DNA of 64,000 nucleotides, from positions 58,286-122,285 of the forward strand of contig JAFLSU010000002.1 in the NCBI GenBank assembly GCA_022510765.1. The letters are read 5' to 3'. Shown here piece by piece: positions 31,183-40,547 of the stretch. Position 1 is the first letter of the stretch; the number at the start of each line of letters is the position of its first letter. The notes under the pieces were generated by a model. The model searched no databases. It was not told the DNA's origin and saw only the letters and a list, made by a program, of their open reading frames with translations. Origin of the DNA: Christensenellaceae bacterium. Lineage in GTDB: Bacteria; Bacillota; Clostridia; Christensenellales; CAG-138. The position numbers and the translations under genes are program-made.

Positions 31183-31635
31183 ATGAAGGTATTGCTTAAA
31201 CAGGATGTTCATGGAACCGGTAAAACCGGCGACATCGTAAACGTCAGCGATGGCTACGCAAACAATTTTCTAATACCGAGGGGCAAGGCCATCCCCGCCG
31301 ACGCGGGAACGATAAACGCTGCCAACATCAAAAAGCAGGCGCAGAAGCATCGTGTCGAGGTTCAGCGCCGAAACGCAAAGGCGCTCGCCGCCGATATGAG
31401 CAAGCTCACCGTAAAGGTGTTCTCTAAAGCTGGTGAAAACGGAAGGCTCTTCGGCTCGATAACCGGCAAGGAGGTTGCAGCAGCCCTTAAGGAACAGTAC
31501 GACATCGATGTTGACAAGAAAAAGATACGCATCGATGAGCCGATAAAGGCTGTCGGCGTGTACACTGTCGGAGCGCATATGTTTGAGCAGACCGATGCGA
31601 AATTTAAGGTCGAGGTGCTGGCGATCACGGAATAA
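31183..31635 (+). CDS. rplI: 50S ribosomal protein L9
   Basis: MKVLLKQDVHGTGKTGDIVNVSDGYANNFLIPRGKAIPA. Confidence 0.96.
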   Translation: MKVLLKQDVHGTGKTGDIVNVSDGYANNFLIPRGKAIPADAGTINAANIKKQAQKHRVEVQRRNAKALAADMSKLTVKVFSKAGENGRLFGSITGKEVAAALKEQYDIDVDKKKIRIDEPIKAVGVYTVGAHMFEQTDAKFKVEVLAITE

Positions 31636-31705
31636 GCGGCACTTCTCGCCCGTAACACGGGTCTTGGCGTAAACGCTTGCTTCCGCTGCCGCGTTTTATA
31701 GCATT

Positions 31706-33046
31706 ATGGAAGAAAACAACAGAGCTATCCCCCATAGCTTGGATGCCGAAAAATCCGTCCTCGGCAGCATTCTGCTCTCCACCCTTGCGGCGGAGAAGGC
31801 GCTTGAGCTGCTAAATCCTGAGGACTTTTATTCCGTTGCGCACAGGGACATCTTTTTCGCAATGGAAAGGCTCTACAATGCGGGAAAGCTCATTGATACC
31901 GTCACGCTCGTGGATATGCTCGAAAAGCAGGGAAAGCTCGAAGCTGCGGGCGGCACGACCTATATAACCGAGCTTGCGCTGTACACTCCCTCCGCTTCGA
32001 ACATCGATCACTATATCAACATCGTTGAAGGGCATTCGATCAGGCGGAAGCTTATTTCCGTGGGTTCCACCATTGCGCAGGACGCGAGCGAGACAGCCAA
32101 GGATACCTCCGTCATATTGAATGACGCTGAGCGCATGATCTACGATATAGCCATGCGCAAGACCGCCGATCCGATGGAGAGGATCGACTCCGTATATACG
32201 AGGGTCTACAACCAGATCGGCGAATACATGCAGCTTGATGGCAGGCGCACAGGGATCTCGACCGGACTCATCGATTTGGACGAGCTGACCTCCGGGCTGC
32301 AAAGAAGCGACCTTATCATCGTCGCCGGCCGTCCCGCCACGGGAAAATCGGCATTCGCGCTCAATATCGCGGCTCACGCCGCCATAAGGGAAAAGGCGAC
32401 GGTTGCTATATTCAGCCTTGAAATGAGCAAGGAACAGCTCGTTATGCGCATCATGGCCTCCGAATCGGATGTAAACATGCAAAAGTTGCGCACTGGCGAC
32501 CTCGGGGCGACCGAGCTTCTCAAAATTGCGGACAGATTCAATACCGTTGGCGAATCGAACATACTCATCGATGATACTCCGGGCGTTACGGTTGCCGAGA
32601 TACGCTCCAAATGCCGCAGGATACAGGCGATCCACGGGCTGGACATGGTGATAATCGATTATTTGCAGCTCATGCAGTCGGGTACAAAGCGGGATTCAAG
32701 GGTACTCGAGATCTCCGAGATGACACGCGGTCTTAAGATACTTGCGAGGGAGCTTAATATCGCGGTGGTTCTGCTTTCCCAGCTTTCCAGGGAACCCGAT
32801 AAGCGCAAGGATCATACTCCGATCATGAGCGACCTTCGAGAGAGCGGTTCCATCGAGCAGGACGCGGACGTCATTATGATGCTCTATCGCCCTGCCGCCT
32901 ACCCTGATACCGAGGAGGCTATGAACGGCGACAACACCGCCTACATCAATGTGGCAAAGCACCGCAACGGTGCGACCGCATCGCTCAAGGTCACTTGGGT
33001 ACCCGAGCTGACCAAATACGCGAATTACGCGGAGGATTTTGAGTAA
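31706..33046 (+). CDS. dnaB: Replicative DNA helicase
   Basis: IPHSLDAEKSVLGSIL, GRPATGKSAFALNIA, IFSLEMSKEQLVMR, LVMRIMASES, IIDYLQLM, SDLRESGSIEQDAD. Confidence 0.97.
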   Translation: MEENNRAIPHSLDAEKSVLGSILLSTLAAEKALELLNPEDFYSVAHRDIFFAMERLYNAGKLIDTVTLVDMLEKQGKLEAAGGTTYITELALYTPSASNIDHYINIVEGHSIRRKLISVGSTIAQDASETAKDTSVILNDAERMIYDIAMRKTADPMERIDSVYTRVYNQIGEYMQLDGRRTGISTGLIDLDELTSGLQRSDLIIVAGRPATGKSAFALNIAAHAAIREKATVAIFSLEMSKEQLVMRIMASESDVNMQKLRTGDLGATELLKIADRFNTVGESNILIDDTPGVTVAEIRSKCRRIQAIHGLDMVIIDYLQLMQSGTKRDSRVLEISEMTRGLKILARELNIAVVLLSQLSREPDKRKDHTPIMSDLRESGSIEQDADVIMMLYRPAAYPDTEEAMNGDNTAYINVAKHRNGATASLKVTWVPELTKYANYAEDFE

Positions 33047-33117
33047 TTAATTAAGGCTTTGATCCCACCAATCAACAGTCTCGATGTATTTTAATGTCAA
33101 ACAAAGGATAACCGTCA

Positions 33118-33753
33118 ATGAACAAACAACGTATCGACCTTCTGGTCAAACTTGGCCTCTTGGCCGCGATCTCACTCGTACTTGTATTTACTTTAAAGTT
33201 TTCGATCTTTCCCGCAGTCGCGTTCCTTGAATACGACTTCGCGGATGTTCCGATCCTGATCGCAACGTTCATGTTTGGCCCGCTGTCGGGGCTCGCTCTG
33301 ACGGCGGTGGTGTCGGTGCTTCAATGGCTGCTCGCTTCCCAGGCAGGCGGATGGATCGGCGCAATTATGCACTTCTTGTCCACAGGAGCGATGGTCCTCG
33401 TTGCCGGAAACATCTATAAGCGTATGCACAATTTAAAAGGCGCGATCCTCTCACTGCTCCTCGGTGCATCCACCATGGTGGCCGTAATGATCCCTCTCAA
33501 TCTGCTCGTTACGCCGCTTTACCTTGCCAACATGCCCTATTCGGATGCACAAACCATCGTTTGGGGGCTGATGCCGTTCATCATTGCCTTTAACGCGATC
33601 AAGGCATTCGGCAACGCGATCATCACCTTCATCCTTTACAAGCAGGTATCAAAGGTGCTGAAGATCGAATTCATAAATAGAGTGAACCGTGTTCAGTATC
33701 CCGAACCGAGCCCTAATGCATCAAAATCGAAATCGAGAAACATGTTACGATAA
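33118..33753 (+). CDS. ribU: ECF transporter S component, riboflavin type
   Basis: FPAVAFLEYDFADVPILIATFMFGPLSG; six-TM RibU-like. Confidence 0.85.
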   Translation: MNKQRIDLLVKLGLLAAISLVLVFTLKFSIFPAVAFLEYDFADVPILIATFMFGPLSGLALTAVVSVLQWLLASQAGGWIGAIMHFLSTGAMVLVAGNIYKRMHNLKGAILSLLLGASTMVAVMIPLNLLVTPLYLANMPYSDAQTIVWGLMPFIIAFNAIKAFGNAIITFILYKQVSKVLKIEFINRVNRVQYPEPSPNASKSKSRNMLR

Positions 33754-34052
33754 AAGGTTTTTCCGCAGCACGTTTCTTTGATAATTCGATAAAGGTTCAT
33801 TTTATATCAGAAATTTCCGGACTTCGAGAACGCCTTCTGAGGAGCGATCAAAGCATTGATCGTGACATCGTTCCAAGCAAAAAAATGCACAATTTCAATT
33901 ATCCTGTGCATACCAAAATAATTTGGTGTAAGGGCTTGAAAAAGAGAAAAAATGCACTACAATATAGGAAGTGCAAAGGTCGCATTGAATCGAGCGCAGC
34001 GTTAATTGAACGCAGCAGCAAATAAACAGCAGCGTATGAAACGGAGGTTTCA

Positions 34053-34715
34053 ATGCGGCTTTCGTTGGAAACACCATATTCAGTTTCAAGCATGACGGCT
34101 TACCGCTTCCTTTCGGAATGCGTCTGTCCATCCGTCAAGCTTGAAGATATTTGCATACCAGCCCCTGTTTTTGAGATATCAGCGCCTATTGGGCCTAAGT
34201 ACGGCGTTAACGTCGACAGCAGCGTGATAAATGTCGCACTTGTCAAGAATATGCCGACCTTTGACGACATAAATGTATTTCGTGGGGTATATGTCAAAAA
34301 CGGGCATGTCAATTTCGGTGTAAGTGACGCGTTTATGATAAGGTTTGCCGAGATGATAGCCGATGAGCTGCCTTCGGATCCGATCGATGATCCTATATTT
34401 CTGCCAGACGGTGCATCGAATGCATGCGCATCATATGCACATGTGCGGCTCATGAATTATTCCTCAGTAAACCATGTCTATATACCCTCAACCGCGAAGC
34501 GGCGCGCTCTTTGGCTGTGCTTAGGGCTTGCCGAGGAGCGCACAACGGTTAAGCAAAGGAGGGCTCATGCCGCCGCAGTGCGTGCGGTTCTCGATGCTTT
34601 GCCGAATGATGAAGGATTGTTTGGCGGCAGGGTTGCCGCAGCAATGGCGGCGCTCATAAGGCGCTGCGATCCAAATCGAGTACATTTGAAAGGATACATT
34701 GAATATGCAGATTAA
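34053..34715 (+). CDS. Hypothetical protein, possible DALR-like helical domain
   Basis: 220 aa; KNGHVNFGVSDAFMIRFAEMIADEL..SYAHVRLMN..RRALWLCLGLAEERTTVKQRRAHAAAVRAVLDALP. Confidence 0.4.
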   Translation: MRLSLETPYSVSSMTAYRFLSECVCPSVKLEDICIPAPVFEISAPIGPKYGVNVDSSVINVALVKNMPTFDDINVFRGVYVKNGHVNFGVSDAFMIRFAEMIADELPSDPIDDPIFLPDGASNACASYAHVRLMNYSSVNHVYIPSTAKRRALWLCLGLAEERTTVKQRRAHAAAVRAVLDALPNDEGLFGGRVAAAMAALIRRCDPNRVHLKGYIEYAD

Positions 34716-35367
34716 ATGGTATGGACATTCCAGCTTCCTGCTGACCGACAGCAATGGGGTCAGGATACTCACCGATCCCTGCGCTCCGGGCTATGGCTAT
34801 GAACTGCCCTCTATCGAGGCGGATGCGGTGACCGTAAGCCACGACCACAAGGATCATAACTACATCAGTATCGTTACGGGGAGCACCACGATAATTCGCG
34901 GCGTTGGCGAATACAATGTAAACGGTGTCAACATCAAGGGATTCGAGACGTTCCACGACCGCAGCAGGGGCGCTTTGCGCGGCAAGAACATCATGTTTGT
35001 TTACGAGATGGACGACATGCGCGTACTTCATTGCGGCGATCTTGGCGCGATCCCCGATCAGGAGCTTCTTGACAGCCTTGGGCAGATCGATATATTGCTC
35101 GTTCCGATCGGAGCCATCTACACGATCGACGATCTGGAGGCGCGGGAGCTTGCGAACCTGCTGAAGCCCAGAGTCGTCATACCGATGCACTATAAAACAC
35201 CTAAGCTTAAAATCGACCTTTGCCCGCTTGCACCGTTCATCGATGCCGCGAAGGATTGCCGTATCCACAATCTTAATGACTGCGAAGCAAGCGTTTCACG
35301 CATGAGCCTCGGTGAGGACAGGGTCATCGTGTTGCGTCCATATGACGCGGAAAGGGACGAAGCGTAA
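34705..35367 (+). CDS. MBL-fold metal-dependent hydrolase
   Basis: WYGHSSFLLTDSNGVRILTDP, VTVSHDHKDHNY, VLHCGDLG, VVIPMHYKTPK. Confidence 0.9.
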   Translation: MQIKWYGHSSFLLTDSNGVRILTDPCAPGYGYELPSIEADAVTVSHDHKDHNYISIVTGSTTIIRGVGEYNVNGVNIKGFETFHDRSRGALRGKNIMFVYEMDDMRVLHCGDLGAIPDQELLDSLGQIDILLVPIGAIYTIDDLEARELANLLKPRVVIPMHYKTPKLKIDLCPLAPFIDAAKDCRIHNLNDCEASVSRMSLGEDRVIVLRPYDAERDEA

Positions 35368-35473
35368 CATAAGTTTTGAACTAAATCATTGCTTTGCATA
35401 TGCGGGGTGCCTTTTTGGTACCCCACATTGCGCTTACGGAAATGATATTTAGTATAAAAAGGATGATAAATAC

Positions 35474-35875
35474 ATGATAATTCGTGAACTGATTAAGCTT
35501 GAGCTTGATGAAATACTTAACCTATATGCCGCCGTTGGCTGGACCAACTATACGAATAAGCCTGATATGGTAAAAAAAGCCTATGAAAATTCATTGCTGA
35601 CGTTTGGGGCATATGATGGAGATAAGCTCGTCGGAGTAATTCGTACTGTCGGTGACGGAGCTTCGATAGTTTTTGTGCAGGATCTTTTAGTTCTTCCGAA
35701 GTACCAGCGGCAAGGGATCGGAACGCAGCTTCTCCGTAGAATTATGGATCATTTTTCATCGGTCTACCAAATGGAGTTAATGACTGACAACACACCTGAG
35801 ACGACAGCCTTCTATCGCTCTGTTGGCTTTATTAAAGCTGATGATATGGGCTGCTGCGCTTTTTTAAGGCCGTAA
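35474..35875 (+). CDS. GNAT family N-acetyltransferase
   Basis: FVQDLLVLPKYQRQGIGTQLLRRIMDHF, TAFYRSVGF. Confidence 0.9.
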   Translation: MIIRELIKLELDEILNLYAAVGWTNYTNKPDMVKKAYENSLLTFGAYDGDKLVGVIRTVGDGASIVFVQDLLVLPKYQRQGIGTQLLRRIMDHFSSVYQMELMTDNTPETTAFYRSVGFIKADDMGCCAFLRP

Positions 35876-36056
35876 TCTATCGTTTTTCTAACTGCAATTT
35901 TTGTTAAGACTTGCAACAAATCGTTTCCAAATCGGATAAAAATTTTATTTTATGTAAAAGCTTAATATATTTGCGCCCGTATTGTACGCATTGTATAATT
36001 AATCGTTTTATTATGGGGGAGCAGGAGCTTTCCGAAACGATGTGGCAGGTGAGCCT

Positions 36057-36911
36057 ATGATAAGCATCAAAAACGTGAAATATGTTTACGACGGTTCGGA
36101 GACGCAGGCGCTTCGCGGCGTGAACCTACGGATAAAGAGCGGTGAATTCGTCGCCATCGTAGGACACAACGGCAGCGGCAAATCCACCCTTGCCAAAATG
36201 CTGAACGCACTTCTGCTTCCGAGCAATCATTCGGAGGGAGAATCGGATTTTGGCAGCGTCACGGTGTTCGGAATGGACACCGCCGATGAGACAAAGACTC
36301 TTGATATTCGTAAAAAGGTCGGCATCGTTTTTCAAAATCCCGATAACCAAATCGTTACTACCGTCGTTGAGGAGGACGTGGGCTTCGGCCCCGAAAATCT
36401 CGGAGTACCGACAGAAGAGATCATCATGCGAGTGCATGACGCGCTTTCCGCAGTCGGCATGCTTGATTATGCTAAGTCCGCGCCCCATATGCTGTCAGGC
36501 GGGCAGAAGCAGCGTGTCGCCATCGCGGGAATGCTGGCGATAGAGCCGGAGGTGCTCGTACTGGACGAAGCGACGGCCATGCTCGATCCGCTTGGACGGA
36601 AGGAAATTATAGATATTGTAAAGCATCTCAATCGCGATAAGGGTATAACCGTCGTGATGATAACCCAGTACATGGACGAGGCTGTGGAAGCTGACAGGGT
36701 GGTCGTGATGAATGACGGCCTTATTGAATTTGATGGCACACCAAGGGACGTGTTTATGCAGGGCGAACGCCTGCGCAGCATGGGGCTTGATGTTCCCGTG
36801 ATGGTGGAGCTGCGCGATAATTTGATAGCGGAGGGACTCATCGCGGACTGCAATGCGCTCACCGCAGAGGAAATGGCAGAGGTAATATGCCCATTATTGT
36901 CGAAAATTTAA
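36057..36911 (+). CDS. ecfA1: ECF transporter ATPase A1
   Basis: GHNGSGKSTLAKMLNALLLPS, GIVFQNPDNQIV, LSGGQKQRVAIAGMLAIEPEVLVLDEATAMLDP. Confidence 0.94.
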   Translation: MISIKNVKYVYDGSETQALRGVNLRIKSGEFVAIVGHNGSGKSTLAKMLNALLLPSNHSEGESDFGSVTVFGMDTADETKTLDIRKKVGIVFQNPDNQIVTTVVEEDVGFGPENLGVPTEEIIMRVHDALSAVGMLDYAKSAPHMLSGGQKQRVAIAGMLAIEPEVLVLDEATAMLDPLGRKEIIDIVKHLNRDKGITVVMITQYMDEAVEADRVVVMNDGLIEFDGTPRDVFMQGERLRSMGLDVPVMVELRDNLIAEGLIADCNALTAEEMAEVICPLLSKI

Positions 36912-37738
36912 GCTATACATATATGGCAAGGAGCGTCAATGCTCATGCTGCGCTCAAAAACATCATCCTTACGATAGTGGATGGCGAGTTCTTGGGGCTG
37001 ATCGGTCATACCGGCAGCGGAAAGTCTACGCTTATCCAGCAGCTCAACGGGCTTATGCAGCCCACGAGCGGAAGGGTCATCGTGGACGGCTTCGATATGA
37101 ACGACAAAAAACAGCGCATTAAGGGACGCGCTCTTATCGGGATGGTCTTCCAGTACCCGGATTACCAGCTCTTTGATAACACCGTGCTTGAGGATATTTC
37201 CTTTGGCCCAAGGAACATGAAGCTTGGTGATGAGGAGGTTAAAGCACGCGCGTTCGAGGCCATGGAGCTTGTGGGGCTTGACCCTGCGGTTTTTTCGGAT
37301 AAATCCCCGTTTGAGCTTTCGGGGGGCGAAAAGCGCCGTGCCGCGCTCGCCGGGATAATCGCGATGCGCCCAAAATATCTCGTGCTGGATGAACCTATGG
37401 CGGGCTTGGATCCTTCCGGGCGCAGGGAGGTAATGAATACGATAGGCAAACTTCGTGCCGAGCTTGGCTGTGCCGTTATCATGGTAAGCCATTCGATGGA
37501 GGATATTGCCAAGGCTTCTGACCGAATAGTCGTACTTAACGATGGAGAGATCCATGCCGTCGGCACTCCTAACGAGATATTCTCGCGCTCTGATGAGCTT
37601 ATCAAAATGGGACTTGACGCGCCGCAGACGGCTCGTCTCGTGGGAATTTTTCGGGATAAGGGATTCAAAATACCCGACGGTATCTACACAAATGAACAAT
37701 TCTTACATTGGTTCAGGGAGGTAATGCGCAGTGCTTAA
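36887..37738 (+). CDS. ecfA2: ECF transporter ATPase A2
   Basis: GHTGSGKSTLIQQLNGLMQPTSG, GMVFQYPDYQLF, LSGGEKRRAALAGIIAMRPKYLVLDEPMAGLDP. Confidence 0.94.
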   Translation: MPIIVENLSYTYMARSVNAHAALKNIILTIVDGEFLGLIGHTGSGKSTLIQQLNGLMQPTSGRVIVDGFDMNDKKQRIKGRALIGMVFQYPDYQLFDNTVLEDISFGPRNMKLGDEEVKARAFEAMELVGLDPAVFSDKSPFELSGGEKRRAALAGIIAMRPKYLVLDEPMAGLDPSGRREVMNTIGKLRAELGCAVIMVSHSMEDIAKASDRIVVLNDGEIHAVGTPNEIFSRSDELIKMGLDAPQTARLVGIFRDKGFKIPDGIYTNEQFLHWFREVMRSA

Positions 37739-38534
37739 CAACATTACCCTTGGACAGTACCTGCCCGGAAATTCCGTAGTTCACAGGCTCGATCCGCGCA
37801 CCAAGATACTGCTGATGATAGCGTATGTCGTCGCGGTGTTCCTCGTGGACAGAATTGAAGTTTTCGCACTGATAATTGGCTTTACGGTGCTGACAACGCT
37901 GCTTTCGGGCATCCACCTCAGCTACCTTGTAAAAGCACTTAAGCCCATGAAATTCCTTCTGCCGCTGATGTTCATAATGAACCTGTTTCTCGTAAAAACG
38001 GGTGAGCTATTGGTCGAGTGGTGGATAATTACAATATATAAGGATGGCATTAAAAATGCTTTCTTTATAGTTCTGAGGCTTGCGACGCTCGTCGCGGGAA
38101 CGAGTTTATTGACGCTTACCACAACTCCCATTTCGCTCACGGACGGACTTGAGCGTCTGTTTACGCCGCTCAAGGTCATCAAATTTCCCGCGCATGAGCT
38201 TGCGATGATGATGACGATCGCGCTGCGTTTCATTCCGACGCTCATTGAGGAGGCGGATAAGATCACCAAGGCGCAGCTTGCAAGGGGAGCGGATTTTGAA
38301 AGCGGAAACATCTTTAGACGCGCCAAGGCGATGCTGCCGATACTTATACCGCTGTTTGTAAACTCCTTCCGCAGGGCGGACGAGCTTGCGATGGCGATGG
38401 AGAGCCGCTGCTACCACGGCGGCGAGGGACGCACACGGATGCGCGTGCTGAAGCTCAAGCTCAATGACCTGTATGCAACTTTCGTCATGGCAGCGCTGAT
38501 AGCGGCGGTGGTCGTGATTCAGAAGTTCATTTAA
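37731..38534 (+). CDS. ecfT: ECF transporter T component
   Basis: GQYLPGNSVVHRLDPRTKILLMIAYVV; ARGADFESGN; AMAMESRCYHGGEGRTRM. Confidence 0.94.
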   Translation: MLNNITLGQYLPGNSVVHRLDPRTKILLMIAYVVAVFLVDRIEVFALIIGFTVLTTLLSGIHLSYLVKALKPMKFLLPLMFIMNLFLVKTGELLVEWWIITIYKDGIKNAFFIVLRLATLVAGTSLLTLTTTPISLTDGLERLFTPLKVIKFPAHELAMMMTIALRFIPTLIEEADKITKAQLARGADFESGNIFRRAKAMLPILIPLFVNSFRRADELAMAMESRCYHGGEGRTRMRVLKLKLNDLYATFVMAALIAAVVVIQKFI

Positions 38535-38558
38535 TGATTTTTTCGGCGGACGGATTTT

Positions 38559-39038
38559 ATGACTAATACTCGGAACGCAAATGGCATAAACGCGATTAGC
38601 GCAAATACAAACACAAATGCAAAGGAAAGCAAACGCACCGCTTTACTGATTGCCGCTGCAATTCTGTTTGTGATCGCGGTGGTATGGCGCGTCATTATTT
38701 CCGCAAACAGCTTTACGAACAGAATCGTCAAACAGCTTTCCGAGCATGGCTGCGTAATTGATGCCGGCGCATTGTATCAGGAGCGTTTTGTCAGAAACAC
38801 CTCCATTGCGGAGCTTATGGAGGATGTTGACATGGCGAACGCAGTCGCTGCTTCGCTCGAATGCGACTTCCCGTCCGATACGGATCTAGTGGGAGATGTG
38901 TACCTGCTTCTTGCGAACATGGGAGATGATGAGCATGTGCTGACGATATTCGTAGTGGGCGAGAAAGTCGAGCTTGCGTTTATTCAGACACTGGGGTCGG
39001 ATGAACTGCTTCCCGTAAATCACGACTTCGCTTCCTGA
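38559..39038 (+). CDS. Hypothetical single-TM protein
   Basis: Asn/Thr-rich N-terminus, then TALLIAAAILFVIAVVWRVIISA and an extracytoplasmic domain. Confidence 0.6.
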   Translation: MTNTRNANGINAISANTNTNAKESKRTALLIAAAILFVIAVVWRVIISANSFTNRIVKQLSEHGCVIDAGALYQERFVRNTSIAELMEDVDMANAVAASLECDFPSDTDLVGDVYLLLANMGDDEHVLTIFVVGEKVELAFIQTLGSDELLPVNHDFAS

Positions 39039-39093
39039 GCGGATTGTGATTGCAAAAGTGTAAAATATATTGCAACTTGCGTAAAATTGATGA

Positions 39094-39121
39094 TTGACAA
39101 ACGCTAAAAAGCGTGTATAAT
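39094..39121 (+). promoter_or_regulatory. SigmaA promoter of the infC-rpmI-rplT operon
   Basis: TTGACA-N16-TATAAT. Confidence 0.75.
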
Positions 39122-39127
39122 AGGTAC

Positions 39128-39246
39128 GTTCAAGCAGAAGCCGCCCGCTTCTCACTCGCCGCAGGTATTTATGCAGGCTGAGTTATGGCAGCAAATAGCT
39201 TTTTATTTGTGTGTGCGGTGCGGAATGCATCCGCATTTTTTGTTTG
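39128..39246 (+). ncRNA. Ribosomal protein L20 leader
   Basis: GAAGCCGCCCGCTTCTCACTCGCCGCAGG...GCAGGCTGAGTTATGG...GTGTGCGGTGCGGAATGCATCCGCATTTTTTG; terminator-like hairpin immediately upstream of infC; class assigned from memory of the Rfam family. Confidence 0.72.
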
Positions 39247-39274
39247 AATTAATATTTTCAAGGTGGTGGAACCC

Positions 39275-39796
39275 ATAGCTTTTCAGGAATTGATGATTAA
39301 CGAAGAGATTCGCGACAGAGAGGTTCGTCTCGTCGGAGAAGGCGGAGAGCAGCTCGGCGTGGTTACTATAGAACACGCACAGCGAATTGCCGACGAAAAG
39401 GAGCTTGACCTTGTCAAGATCGTACCCAATGCCAAACCGCCCGTATGCAAGATAATGGACTATGGCAAATACCGTTTCGACCAGACCAAGCGCGAGAAGG
39501 AACAGCGCAAGAACCAGACCGCCGTTGAAACCAAGGAGATTCGTCTTTCCGCAACCATCGATATGCACGACATGGAAGTAAAAGCCAAGGCGTGTCAATC
39601 CTTCCTGAAGAGCGGCAATAAGGTCAAGGTATCCATCCGCTTCAGGGGCAGGCAGATAACCCATGGCGATGTGGGATTGGATGTCATGAACGCCTTTTAT
39701 GAACTTATCAAGGACGCCGCAGTGATAGACCGTCCCGCAAAGCAGGAAGGTCGAAACATGTTCATGCTGCTGTCCCCCAAAGCTACAGCAAAGTAA
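39275..39796 (+). CDS. infC: Translation initiation factor IF-3
   Basis: LMINEEIRDREVRLVGEGGEQLGVVTIEHAQ, PPVCKIMDYGKYRF. The ORF track uses GTG at 39263; ATA at 39275 downstream of AAGGTGGTGG is an alternative start. Confidence 0.93.
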   Translation: MAFQELMINEEIRDREVRLVGEGGEQLGVVTIEHAQRIADEKELDLVKIVPNAKPPVCKIMDYGKYRFDQTKREKEQRKNQTAVETKEIRLSATIDMHDMEVKAKACQSFLKSGNKVKVSIRFRGRQITHGDVGLDVMNAFYELIKDAAVIDRPAKQEGRNMFMLLSPKATAK

Positions 39797-39822
39797 CCTA
39801 ATTTTTTACAGGAGGAACTCCA

Positions 39823-40023
39823 ATGCCGAAAATCAAGACCCATAGGGGCGCCGCAAAGCGTTTCAGCTTCACAAAGAGCGGCAAGATCAAGAGGGGCAAG
39901 GCTTACAAGAGCCATATCCTTACCAAGAAGACCACGAAGCGTACCCGTAACCTTCGTAAGATCGGCTACATTGCCGAAGAAGAAGTCTCTAAGATCAGCA
40001 AGCTGATCCCCTACAAGAGATAA
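39823..40023 (+). CDS. rpmI: 50S ribosomal protein L35
   Basis: [46 protein letters not shown]. Confidence 0.97.
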   Translation: MPKIKTHRGAAKRFSFTKSGKIKRGKAYKSHILTKKTTKRTRNLRKIGYIAEEEVSKISKLIPYKR

Positions 40024-40037
40024 GGAGGAGAATCGCA

Positions 40038-40397
40038 ATGGCAAGGATTAAGAGAGCAGTTAACGCAGTCAAGAAGCGTCGTAAAGTTTTTAGGCTCGCA
40101 AAGGGCTACTATGGTGCGAAGAGCAAGCTCTATCGTGCAGCAAGTCAGCAGGTCATGAAATCCATGGCTTACGCTTATGTAGGCCGTAAGCTCAAGAAGA
40201 GGGAATATCGCAAGCTCTGGATTGCTCGTATCAATGCGGGCGCAAGGATTTGCGGTACCAACTATTCCAACCTCATCCACGGCCTCAAGGTCGCGGGCGT
40301 GGACGTGAACCGCAAGGTTCTCGCTGACCTCGCTATTACCGACATGAACGCTTTCAACGAGCTGGTTCTCGTCGCTAACAAGGCGCTCAAGAAGTAA
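40038..40397 (+). CDS. rplT: 50S ribosomal protein L20
   Basis: MARIKRAVNAVKKRRKVFRLAKGYYGAKSKLYRAASQQVMKS. Confidence 0.97.
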   Translation: MARIKRAVNAVKKRRKVFRLAKGYYGAKSKLYRAASQQVMKSMAYAYVGRKLKKREYRKLWIARINAGARICGTNYSNLIHGLKVAGVDVNRKVLADLAITDMNAFNELVLVANKALKK

Positions 40398-40547
40398 TTT
40401 AATCAGGCGAAGTGATGCAAGATTACCGAACCCGCCTTATCAAATAGGATATGGCGGGTTTAGCTTTACATCGGGCAGGAGACATAATGTCTATGCGCGT
40501 TGCCCGGACGATGATATACTTGATTGGCTTTGGGGGTGAATATATAA

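Noticed and set aside
33047-33117. Possible FMN riboswitch upstream of ribU
   Set aside because: The dnaB-ribU gap is only about 70 bp and lacks conserved FMN-aptamer blocks.
38600-38640. Short AAC/ACA-rich stretch (NTNTN) in the 38559 gene
   Set aside because: Minor low-complexity coding tract, too short to call a repeat.
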